Positions 1 through 9,507 of a stretch of 64,000 nt of DNA are shown here, piece after piece. Numbering within the stretch: the first letter of the stretch is position 1; each line of letters begins with the position of its first letter. A program made the position numbers and the translations under genes. The DNA is taken from NCBI GenBank assembly GCA_024345305.1, contig BRON01000003.1:2046001-2110000 (forward strand). Reading direction: 5' to 3'. This stretch comes from Mrakia gelida. Lineage: Eukaryota; Basidiomycota; Tremellomycetes; Cystofilobasidiales; Mrakiaceae. Under the pieces are notes generated by a model that did not search any database, was not told the origin of the DNA, and saw nothing but the letters and a program-made list of their open reading frames with translations.

Positions 1-1288
1 GGAGCAGCCGAAGAGATCTCGATGGAAGTCGGCTGTCGCTCGACTCGGGTCGTCCTTCTCTTCGATGTTCTCGTCGAGGGAGTCCGGCGAGCTACCCATG
101 CAGGACAAACAAGTCGACCCGGATCTCGAGGGAGGAGTCTTTGCACAGCAGAACGTCGAAGAGTGGGAGGAGCGAATGAACGCGATGACGCTCAAAACCT
201 CAACTTTCGACGCGTTCTCGATGCGCTCGACGACCAAGATGGAGCCTAGGATTCCTCCCCGACTTGGAAGGAAGGTCACCCAACCACCGACGAGGAAGGC
301 GGTCCCTCGAGAGTCGTTCGCTTCAAGCAGAGGATCGACCGGGTTCAGCTCGATCGGAGCTGGCATGTTCGGGTTGAGTGGAGAAGGGAGTGCTGAAGAA
401 GCGACGCTCCTCAACTCAGAGTTCCTCCTCGATCGCCCTCCCTCCATCTACACTCCGGACAGATCCTTTGAAGCCTACTCCCTCAAATACCTCTTCCTCG
501 CCAACCCAGACGCTTCAAGCCCTCCCTCCGACAGCACCCTCGCGACTCGAGCCTCCTCCCCCTCATCCTACTTCGCACAACCCCCCTCTCAAGCATCCTC
601 TCGATACTCCTTCTCGATCAACAATCCAACCAACCGTCGAATCAGTCGCATCCCCAACTTCTCTCGATCCTCCATCGCCGCTCGACTCTCCGCGTCCTCA
701 CCACCTCCTCCTCTCCCTCCTCCCTCCGTCCCCGTCCCTCTCCCTCCTACTCGACCCGACTATCCCTACCCCTACCAAGCCTCTCCCATCGCATCCTGGG
801 GATCAGCATCTGACGCCTACACCTTCATCCTTCCTGCCAAGTCCCTGGACGCACCCTCCGGTCCTTCGACGACGAACGCGTCGTCGACTCTCGCAACCTC
901 GGACCTTCTCATCCCTTCCGCCTTCCCCGAATCACCCCTCCCTCCCTCCCCAAGCAACCTCGACCACAATCACTCCTCTTCCACCCCTACTCCAGGAGAC
1001 GAAGTCGACGAGGATTCGTTCGCCCTGGAGTCGAAGCTCCCTCAACTCCCTCCTCTCACTCACAAGTCGTCGAGGAGCGCGACGCGAATCGAGGAGTTCA
1101 AGCTCGGAGGGAAGGGAGGGGAAGGTAAGATGTGGCTGGATTCGAACGGAATGGCTGGAGGAGTGAAGGCGAGAGGTCTTAGCAGGAGCGGGACGATGAG
1201 CTCGACGAGGACGAATGGGTCGAGGGGTTTCGACGCAGAGTACGAGGCTCTGGAGGCGTATATGGAAGGCAGGTCGTGGGCGAAGTGA
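1..1288 (+). CDS. Ser/Pro-rich protein of unknown function (5' partial)
   Basis: The frame is open from the left edge (codons begin at base 2) to a TGA ending at 1288, so only the C-terminal part of about 428 residues is visible and the true start lies outside the window; an internal ATG sits at 65. The sequence is low-complexity: many Ser, Pro and Thr runs, including a proline-rich stretch near the middle (PPPPLPPPSVPVPLPPT), then a more charged tail. No catalytic motif, membrane segment or known domain is visible. It could be a signalling scaffold or a cytoskeletal or cell-polarity protein, but nothing here supports a specific role. No introns are evident in the visible part. Confidence 0.6.
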   Translation, partial: EQPKRSRWKSAVARLGSSFSSMFSSRESGELPMQDKQVDPDLEGGVFAQQNVEEWEERMNAMTLKTSTFDAFSMRSTTKMEPRIPPRLGRKVTQPPTRKAVPRESFASSRGSTGFSSIGAGMFGLSGEGSAEEATLLNSEFLLDRPPSIYTPDRSFEAYSLKYLFLANPDASSPPSDSTLATRASSPSSYFAQPPSQASSRYSFSINNPTNRRISRIPNFSRSSIAARLSASSPPPPLPPPSVPVPLPPTRPDYPYPYQASPIASWGSASDAYTFILPAKSLDAPSGPSTTNASSTLATSDLLIPSAFPESPLPPSPSNLDHNHSSSTPTPGDEVDEDSFALESKLPQLPPLTHKSSRSATRIEEFKLGGKGGEGKMWLDSNGMAGGVKARGLSRSGTMSSTRTNGSRGFDAEYEALEAYMEGRSWAK

Positions 1289-1606
1289 TAGTAACAACAT
1301 GTTTCTGTAGCTTATCTTCTCTATCTTGGCCCTCGTGTAGACATAGCGTTCTCAAACCAACTTTCGTTTCCTTCTTTCTCGACGCGTCGGAGCTGGACTC
1401 CCCTTCTTCCTTTCACTTCGATTTTTTTGGTCGTAATTGTTACGCACCTCGAACTCTCTGTATAACTAGTCATATCGATCATCTTGGAGACTGAATCCCA
1501 GGAGGGGAGAAATGCAACCAGCCTTGACGACGAAACCTCCACTCGTCATTTTTCGAGCTCACGAATTCCTTGCCCTCCAACTCCTTCCTCCTTCCCCTGC
1601 AAAACT
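1289..1606. other. Intergenic: terminator side of the first gene and HGH1 promoter
   Basis: About 320 bases between the stop at 1288 and the HGH1 start. It is T/C-rich with short T runs suitable for a 3' UTR. No gene or RNA is visible. A palindromic ACGCGT-type site lies near 1383. Confidence 0.5.
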
Positions 1607-3724
1607 ATGTCCGAACTCGTTCAGCTCCTGGAGCTCGGTCAGTATACCTATATTTACCTCTGAGTCCGATTCCTGAACTAGAAAGGCTGATCTTGAGCTC
1701 TCTACCTCCAGTTCCCTTCCTTCGAGACGCAAACCCCCAAGCTCGACAGCTCGCTCTCTCCCACCTCCTCGGCCACACCGTCAAGACCTCCCCTTACCGT
1801 TCAGCCCTCTTCTTCCCCTCAGGACTCGCCGGAACATCTGCTCCTGCTGAGCCCAAGGAGGGCGAGGAAGCTGCTCCTGCTTCGAGCGGCAGCCCAATCT
1901 GGAGCTTGAAGCTGCTCTGTCGAGATCAACCTCTGATCGCTCACGATGCCTTCTCCGCCCTCGTCAACATGGGAGACTCGGCCATGGTCCAGAAGGAGCT
2001 CGGAGACGATGATTTCTTGGTCTTCCTCGTTTCATACATCATCGTAAGTCCTTCCTACAGCTCGGATTCCTTCGACGTTTGGTCAGCATTCAAAACGGTC
2101 GAGCTCACCTTTCCTTCCCTTCCTTTCCCTCACTTTCTTTTCCTTCTTCCTTCCCTCTAGAACCCCACCTCTGTCCTCTCCTCGCTAGCGTCCATGCTCC
2201 TCTCCAACCTCACCTCCTCCCTTCCTCTCACCAAGTCTCTCTCGACACTCCTCATCCCTTACCTTCCTCTCCTCCCCGACCCAAAATCGAAACCCGCTCA
2301 GCTCCAGACCTACTACCTCCCCTCGTCGAGATGCGCGTCAGCTACACCACCTGGAAACCTTCCTCGAGGTGACGAGGAGGTCACCGTCGAGTACGTGCCG
2401 GCGCTGAGTCTGTTGGTCGAGGCGTTCGTACAGGGAGGAGGAGTCGACGGTGTGAAGGAGAGTGAGGATGGAGAGCAGAAGGAGGTCGGAGCTAGGAAGG
2501 GAGATGTTCATTTCTTGGCGACTGTTTTCTCGAACTTGTCTGTTGTGAGTCTATACTTTCGTCTTGTCAGACTTCTCGGAGGTCAAGTGTTGCGTCCGAA
2601 GAACTGATCGCGACTCGTCCTTCGTTCGTTTCGTCTCGACAGCTCCCTCCCATCCGACAAGCTCTCCTCTCCCCAGCTCTCGACTACCCCAAACACCCTC
2701 TGTCCAAGATTGAGCCTCTCCCCGATCTTCTTCTTACCGAATCCCTCCTCAGCAAACTCCTCATCTTCACCGAGCACAAGGACACCATTCGACGAGGAGG
2801 AGTTCTGAGCACGTTGAAGTGAGCTTCGAGCCTTTCCTCCCTTTCGTTATCCCTCGCCCAAGCTGACTTCGAGCTCCTTTCTCGCCACGTTCAGGCACAT
2901 CGCTCTCTCATCTCAGACCCATCCCATCCTCCTCGCGTCGGAAGGTCCGTTGACTTTCGTTTCCCTTCCTCGCTCAAGCTTCTCGACGCGTCTGACCCTT
3001 TTCCCTCTTGCTTTCAAACCCCAGACATCACCGTCTCGGTACCTCACCTTTCCGAGAACGCTCTGCCGACCGATGGAACCAAGCCTACCAAGACCAAGGT
3101 CCGAGGAGTGGACGTTCTGCCTAAGGTTTTGGGTCCGTTGATGGGAGGAGAGGAGATTGATCTCGACGTACGTTCGCGTCTTCCTTTCTTCCCTTCTCGC
3201 GTCCCTCGAGCTGAACTGACTTCCCTATTCTTCCCTTGGCTTTGATTTATGTAGGAGATGGAGCTTCTCCCCGTATCCCTGCAGTTCCTTCCTCCCACGA
3301 AAGAGCGAGAGCGCGACCCAATCCTTCGATTGACTTGTGTCGAGATTCTGCTTTTGCTTGCGACGAGTGAGTCCTCCCTTTCCCCTTCCCTCGCCCTATC
3401 GAACCTCGAGCTGACTCGTACTTTCCGATTGACAGCTCTCCGAGGTCGACAACAGCTCCGATCTCGAGGAGCTTACACGGTCATCAAGTTCGCTCACAAG
3501 GTCGAGGTCGATAACAACGTTAGTCCCTTCTCTTCCTTTTCGCTTTTCTTTCTCGATTTCCGCTCGCTGACCTGACCTTTTCTGTCTATCCACAGAACGC
3601 CGAGCAAATGCACCGACTCGTGAACCTGCTTCAGCGAGACGAGGGACCCGAGACGAAGATCGAGGAGCTGGGACCGGAGGACGAGAGCGACGACGAGGAG
3701 GAGGAGGGGATCGTGGAGGTCTAG
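1607..3724 (+). CDS. HGH1: HGH1 homolog, eEF2 folding co-chaperone
   Basis: HGH1 is an ARM-repeat chaperone that helps eukaryotic elongation factor 2 fold on TRiC/CCT (family knowledge). Nine exons splice in frame: 1607-1637, 1712-2043, 2161-2544, 2643-2818, 2895-2944, 3025-3167, 3255-3366, 3436-3518 and 3596-3724, giving 479 residues. The start MSELVQLLEL and the second exon (PFLRDANPQARQLALSHLLG) match the family N-terminus. The C-terminal part (TLRGRQQLRSRGAYTVIKF, then EQMHRLVNLLQRDE) matches the DUF383/DUF384 region and the conserved acidic end. It is longer than human or yeast HGH1 (about 390) because of a loop near GGGVDGVKESEDGEQ. Every intron has GT..AG ends. Confidence 0.92.
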
Positions 3725-3764
3725 ATTTGAGGGAGAGATCTGGATTGATGTCTTTCTCACAGCC

Positions 3765-4309
3765 ATGCTCTCGAAAAAGCAAGGCAACAGCGATCGAAAC
3801 ATGAGCTGGTGAGTAATTCGAAGTCGACGCGTTGCGGCAAGGTCATCTTGTTGACCCTTCTTCCTGTCTTCTCTCTTTCTTCCCACAACTGCAGACATCC
3901 GTCCATTATCAGTCAGTCCTTGGCTCGGCCTGCCACGAGGTGAGTCGTGGAAGGAAAGGAAGCGACCCCGACTTTCGCGACTTGACTTCTCGAGGGAGTG
4001 AAGGACCGAGTGCAAGGTTCAGCAGCCGCTCAATCGGCCCTCGGACCAGCCGATCATCTCTCTCGACTTTCAACTAACGTCACTCTCGATGTAGATCTTG
4101 ATCTTCCCGACGCCAGCTTCTTCTCGATGTTCTCCAGAAGTTTGGTTTTCTGACCGTCCTTTCGTGACTCCTCGACCAAAACAGATCAAGAAAATCTTAC
4201 TCTTCGCTCGTTACCCCCCTGGACGAGACCGGGCTCGATGAAGATCCTCTGACCGAGGAAAGGGAGCGTAGAGCCCACAAATGGACTCGAGGGAGGAGGA
4301 ACAAGAAGT
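3765..4309 (+). CDS. Possible small spliced gene, exon structure unresolved
   Basis: Between HGH1 and FDC1 there are pieces that look exonic. One is an ATG at 3765 followed by about 43 coding bases and a GTGAGT donor. Another is a stretch at 3900-3940 between CAG and GTGAGT. A third open stretch near 4020-4140 reads AAQSALGPADHLSRLSTN and on to DASFFSMF. The last lies around 4185-4309 and ends KWTRGRRNKK then TGA. I could not join these pieces with canonical GT-AG sites without meeting a stop, so the protein is not defined. It may be a small conserved protein, a gene with an unusual splice site, or non-coding. No function is suggested. Confidence 0.25.
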
Positions 4310-4470
4310 GAGTCCGAAGCCGTTCACTTCATTCGCTTCCTTTGGTCATCACTCACCGACGCTTCCCTTCGAGCTCACAGAACAGCAGATCCCTTCTCCT
4401 TCTCGACCAACCACCATCATCACACCCAATCACACTCTCCACCATCTCTCTCTACACAACTCCCAAAACC

Positions 4471-6938
4471 ATGACTGCTTCCGAATCCGTTCAACATCTT
4501 CCTCGTTCGTCCATCTCTCGACCCTCCCTGCTCATTTCTCGACCTGAATTCCTTTTTGACACCCTCATTTTTCGTCTTCTCTCTCGCACAGACATGGAGT
4601 TCCGCTCCTTCGTCGACGCTCTCGAAAAGGACAACGACCTCGTTCGGGTTCATCGAGAAGTCGATCCTCACCTCGAACTCGCAGCCATCACTCGACTCGT
4701 CTGCGAGAACGACGGACCCGCTCCTCTCTTCGAGAACGTCAAGGGGATGAAGAACGGTCTCTTCCGAGTCCTCGGAGCTCCCAACTCGCTTCGAAAGGAT
4801 CCCAAGACCAAGTTCGGACGACTCGCTAGACATCTCGCTCTCCCTCCCACCGCGTCGCTCAAGGAGATCCTCGACCATATGACGGCTGCTCAGCACAAGA
4901 CTCCCATCCCTCCCACCATCATCGAGACTGGGTCGTGCAAGGAGAACAAGGTGAGCTTCTTCCTCATCCGCGAGCTTGCTTTCGTCTCATCTCGTTTTCG
5001 GTTGACTGATTCGTTCGGGTGTCGCGTTTTCAGATCTTCGGCGACGACATCGACCTCACTACTCTTCCAACTCCCTTCATTCACGAGGCTGACGGGGGCA
5101 AGTACATTCAGACCTACGGTATGCATGTTGTTACCTCTCCCGATGGGAAGTGGACGAACTGGTCGTGAGTCCTCAAGCAGATCTGCGCGTCGCATCTTTC
5201 GTTTCGTTCCGCTGACTCTTTCCACTCCATCTGCTCTCTTTTCTCTCTTTCAGCATCGCTCGAGCCATGATCTACGACAAGAGACACCTCGTTGGCCTCG
5301 TCATTCAGCCTCAGCACATCTGGCAGATCAGGGAGATGTGGAAGAAAGAGGGAAAGGATTGCAAGTGGGCGTTGTGCATGGGGGTGAGTCGTCGTTTCTG
5401 CCCTCCTTTTTCTTCTCTTCTTAATCTCCTCAGGCTGACTGTTCTCTCCCGAATCTTCCTTCGTCTCTTAGGTACCTCCTGCTGCCATCATGGCCGCTTC
5501 GATGCCCATCCGTGAGTGTTCTCGAGCTCTCCTTGTTCCGACTCGACTGGACGCGTCGCTGACCCCTTATCACTGCTTCTCCTTACAGCCGATGGCGTCT
5601 CCGAGGCTGGATTCATCGGAGCCTTTACTGGGTCCTCTCTCGACGTCGTCAAGTGCGAAACCAACGACCTGTACGTTCCTGCGTCGTCCGAGATCGTGTT
5701 CGAAGGTTCGTCGTCTTATTCTTCCCTCTTCATTCCCTTCCCGCCCCTCGACTGACCATCTCCCTCGCTCATCCAGGAACACTCTCTATCACCGAGACGG
5801 GACCCGAGGGACCCTTCGGCGAGATGCACGGATACGTCTTCCCTGCCGATACCCACCCATGGCCACTTTACCACGTCGACGCGATCACCCACCGAGACAA
5901 CGCCATCCTTCCTCTCTCTTCTTGTGGTCGACTCACGGACGAGACTGTAAGCTTTCAACCTTCGTTCTCTTTCCGTTCCCGCGAGGCCAGCTCGAGTTCG
6001 ACGGCTACCTGACCTCTCGTTCTTCTTCTTCCTTTCATCAGCACACGATGATCGGATCTCTGGCCGCTGCCCAGATCGGTGTTCTCTGCAAGGAGGCTGG
6101 TCTTCCCGTCCTCGACTGTTCCTCTCCCTTCGTCTCTCAGGTCACCTGGGTCGCTCTCAAGGTAAGTCTTCCTGGCTTCTCTTTCCAACTCGACATTTCC
6201 TGACGCGACGCGATTTCGTTTCGGTTCTAACTCGCAGATCGACACTGCTACCCTCGCGGAGAATCATATCACACCTGAGGAACTCCGACAGAAGATAGGA
6301 GATCTCGTCTTCAACCACAAGACCGGATACACCATCCACAGACTCATTCTCGTCGGATCGGACATCGACGTGTTCGACGACAAAGGTGCGTTCGCCTCTC
6401 TTCTTCCTTCCTTCTGCACTCTCGCTCTCCTCGCATCTCTGACGTACTTTCTTTGAACTCTCGCTCAGATGTCATGTGGGCGTTCTCGACTCGATGCCGG
6501 CCAGGAGACGACGAGGTACGTTCTCTCCTTTTTTTCTCCCTCCGACGCGTTTCTTCTCGTTGCTCTCGCTGACCCACTCTCGTCTTCTTTCCTCTTCCCT
6601 TTCCCCGTCTTTCCCATGAGCTCAGACCTTCTTCTCCGACGTTCGAGCTTTCCCCCTCGTCCCTTACAACTCCCATGGATTCCACTCGCCCATCAAAGGA
6701 GGAAAGGTCGTCTCGGATGCTCTGATGCCCTCGGAGTACTCCCTTGGCCGTCCTGATTGGGTCGCTGCTGATTTCAAGCAGTCAGTCCTTCCCCTCCTTC
6801 TTTCTTTTTGGGCGCATTGTCCTCGCTGACCGGCCTTATCCCTCCCTTTTCGCCTTCGCCGCCAGCTCGTACCCCGAGGAGATCAAGAGCAAGGTTCGAG
6901 AGAACTGGGCTGCCGATGGCTTCCCTGCTCTCGCTTAG
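4471..6938 (+). CDS. FDC1: Ferulic/cinnamic acid decarboxylase, UbiD family (Fdc1)
   Basis: Fdc1 removes CO2 from aromatic alpha,beta-unsaturated acids such as cinnamate and ferulate using prenylated FMN. Twelve exons join in frame: 4471-4504, 4592-4950, 5034-5164, 5254-5383, 5472-5511, 5589-5705, 5777-5946, 6042-6161, 6238-6385, 6469-6515, 6626-6780 and 6866-6938, giving 507 residues (yeast Fdc1 is 503). Diagnostic motifs: [20 protein letters not shown] (prFMN/metal site Arg), [17 protein letters not shown], and [11 protein letters not shown], which carries the two catalytic glutamates spaced as in fungal Fdc1. The PAD1 gene for its cofactor synthase is convergent, 571 bp downstream. No start ambiguity: the first exon is short ([11 protein letters not shown]). 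Confidence 0.95.
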
Positions 6939-7509
6939 CTCGAGCCTCGCATATCTTCGTCCCAATTTCATGATCTCGCTCTCTTCAGCGATCCTCGCTG
7001 TCGTCGTCTTCTTTTCCTCGCGAGTCGCGACTTGACCTTCGACGCGTCTTCAAACTCGGTGCGCGCAGAGAGCATCATCGCTCTAGCCAGCCTTCCACCC
7101 CGTCATCCTCGAAAGAGAAAGCTCTTGCGCGAAATGGGAGTTCAATCTCTACAGATTGAGATTGGTTCTTTGCGAGCGAGGAGGGAAGCTCTGGGTTTGC
7201 TTACGATCCACTTTCGCGAGCACCGTCCGTGTCACTCTCGCTCATAAATGGATTTCGAGCTTGATCTTACGATCAAGAGCAACGACGTATCTCAAACGAC
7301 GTTTCGCTAAAATCGTGGGTACGCCGAAGAGGTTCAGGGATGCAGGTTAAAGAGACTTTCCCCGACGACGCGAAGAAGATCGACTCGTAGGGGGAATTAG
7401 CGCGCGAGAGAGGGCGGAATGCGAAGAGGTTGAGACATCTAATAGATGAAAGGAGGTTTGGAGATGGTACGAATAAGTCGATGCACGAAGAGCGGCGAGA
7501 AAATGAAAG
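6939..7509. other. Intergenic between convergent FDC1 and PAD1 stops
   Basis: These 571 bases hold the 3' UTRs of both genes. No open frame with family features and no RNA gene was recognised. An ACGCGT site lies just after the FDC1 stop, near 7043. Confidence 0.5.
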
Positions 7510-8776
7510 CTAGAACTCGTCGCGATCCGCCTCGCCTCCCTTCTTCTGAAAGCCTGACCATCGCTCGAAGCCCTCCACATGGATCCCCATCTGGTCCAAG
7601 ATCCTCCCGACGCTTTGATTTACGATCTAGTTCAAGAGAAAGAAGGAAAACGAGGTCAGGACAGCTCTCGAGAAAGAGAAGGAGCGAGAAGGCGACGCAC
7701 GTCGTCAATCGTCTTTGGTCGGATGTAGAAGGCGGGCACTGGAGGGAAGATGACCGCTCCTGCTCGACGAAGGAAAAGCCTGTCGAAGTAGAGGAAATTC
7801 GGCAGGTCAGCGAGGGCGAGGCGAGCCCGAAGGAAGCGAAGGGAACGGTGCTCACATGTTTTCGAGATGAATGTCGTTCAGCGGTGTTTCTCGAACGACG
7901 AGAACGAGTTTCCTCCCTTCCTTCATGCAGACGTCGGCTGATCGAGTGATGAGGTCGCTACAGTAGCCAGTCCTGACGGCAGAGAGGGTCTTCATGCTGC
8001 CTGCGGGATAGGAACGAGACGCGTCGCAAAGTCAGCGGCGACGAGACGAGAGATCGCGAGTCAACGCGAAGAACTCACACGGGACGATCACCATGCCGTC
8101 ATGCAAGAAGGATCCACTTGAGGGAGGTGCTGCCATGTCGCTCGTTTGGTAGCATGTCGTAGCGAGAGCTCGGATCTTGGACGAAGCGAAAAAAGAAGAG
8201 CAGTCTGATCAGAACTCGACGCGACGCGAAGAGAGCGAGACGAGAAAAAGAACGCACCTCTGTAGCAGTCATATCCGTCTCGTACTTGAGCGTAGCGACG
8301 GCCCACTTGCTCAGGATGAGATGCGTCTCGATCCCCAGCTCCTTGAGGATCTCGAGAAGTCGGATAGCGAGTAGAGCGCCAGTTGCTCCAGTGACGGCGA
8401 CGATGATCCTCTTGTTCCTCGGAGGAGCGATACGAAGGCCAGTGTCAAGATGGGAGTAAGGTGAAGGCTCGAAGTCGGTCTTGAGAGTTGATTGAACGTC
8501 CGAGGCGAGGGAGGAGGAGGAGGAGTCGAACGAGGGATGGACTTTGGTTGGGCCTGCTGCTGGGACGAAGACCTCGAAATTTCTCCAATGTGAGTCCCGA
8601 TCGACGAAAAGGTAGAGAGATGTACCGGCAATCAGAAAGAAGGCCAAGGTGAGGCAGAGTTGATGGAGGGAGCCGTTCCGAACGACGACAAAGGATCCGA
8701 GGAACACTGAGGCGAGAAGAGCGGAGCGAGGGAGGGAAGATTTTGTGATGAAGTCGAGGAGAGTAGAGGGGATCAT
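7510..8776 (-). CDS. PAD1: Flavin prenyltransferase, UbiX/Pad1 family, with N-terminal membrane segment
   Basis: Pad1/UbiX attaches a dimethylallyl group to FMN to make the prFMN cofactor used by Fdc1. Exons in gene order: 8776-8258, 8175-8079, 8000-7856, 7779-7701 and 7626-7510, giving 318 residues. The core begins near residue 124 ([20 protein letters not shown]), followed by [17 protein letters not shown], then [32 protein letters not shown] and [16 protein letters not shown], all hallmark UbiX motifs. Residues 19-32 and 40-58 are strongly hydrophobic, so the roughly 120-residue leader looks like one or two membrane helices and not a simple transit peptide. Yeast Pad1 is 242 residues. The gene faces FDC1 tail to tail. 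Confidence 0.93.
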
Positions 8777-9507
8777 CCTTGGTGAGGTCGATTAGTGTGG
8801 TTGAGAGCTAGAAGACGCTGTCGACGTCGAATCGGACGAAAGATCAAAGGAAAACAGTCGGACAGCGAGAAGCTGACAGCGCTCGGATTCGGAGTTGGTT
8901 TCAAGAGCGAAGCCAGCAGAAGAAGCCAAAGCGATCTCCGATGGCGCTGCGAACTCAGTCGAGGCCGCATCGGCTGTCGGCGTCGAAGATTTCGAAGAAC
9001 TGCGAGAAGACGAACGAGGGAGAAAGATCAGACGCCCCGCCGAGCTCGTCGCCGCTGGTCTGCCTTCTCGCTCCACACCCCCACTAGATACATCACAGAG
9101 AAAGGGCAATATCGTTCATCATGGGGGTTCGAAAAAACGCAAGGTGGGTAATCAAACTAGCTAGGATAGAGAAAGGAAAGTCATGAGAGTTCGTGTACGA
9201 TCGACGAGAGAAAAATAACGAAACGTTCCAGTGAGAAGCGAGAGACGGAGGGAAGTGCATAGGGGTGTCGATGAAGCAAAAAGTGAGGAGGGGAAACAAC
9301 AAATGATAGGGAAAGAGAAGAGAAAGATGGAAAGCTGGCAGTGCTAGTGAATGGGCTCGAAGAAGAGAGCGAGAGACGAGAACGAGAGCAAGAAGAAGCA
9401 AGGAGAAAGGATGGACTAGAGTATGAAAGATGCGCGATTGAAATATGGTTGTTGACAATGAGGAGATGAAGAAGAGAAGAAGGTGGTGGTGAAGAAGAGA
9501 GGGAGGA
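8777..9507. other. Intergenic between PAD1 start and lipase stop
   Basis: About 730 bases holding the PAD1 promoter/5' UTR (8777 to about 9100) and the lipase 3' UTR. The right half is purine-rich on the plus strand. Overlapping open frames on both strands lack ATG starts and family features, so no gene is called. Confidence 0.5.

Noticed and set aside
8792..9109. A minus-strand frame that could be an extra 5' exon of PAD1
   Set aside because: It opens without ATG, is Ser-rich and has no splice donor in phase with the PAD1 start at 8776.
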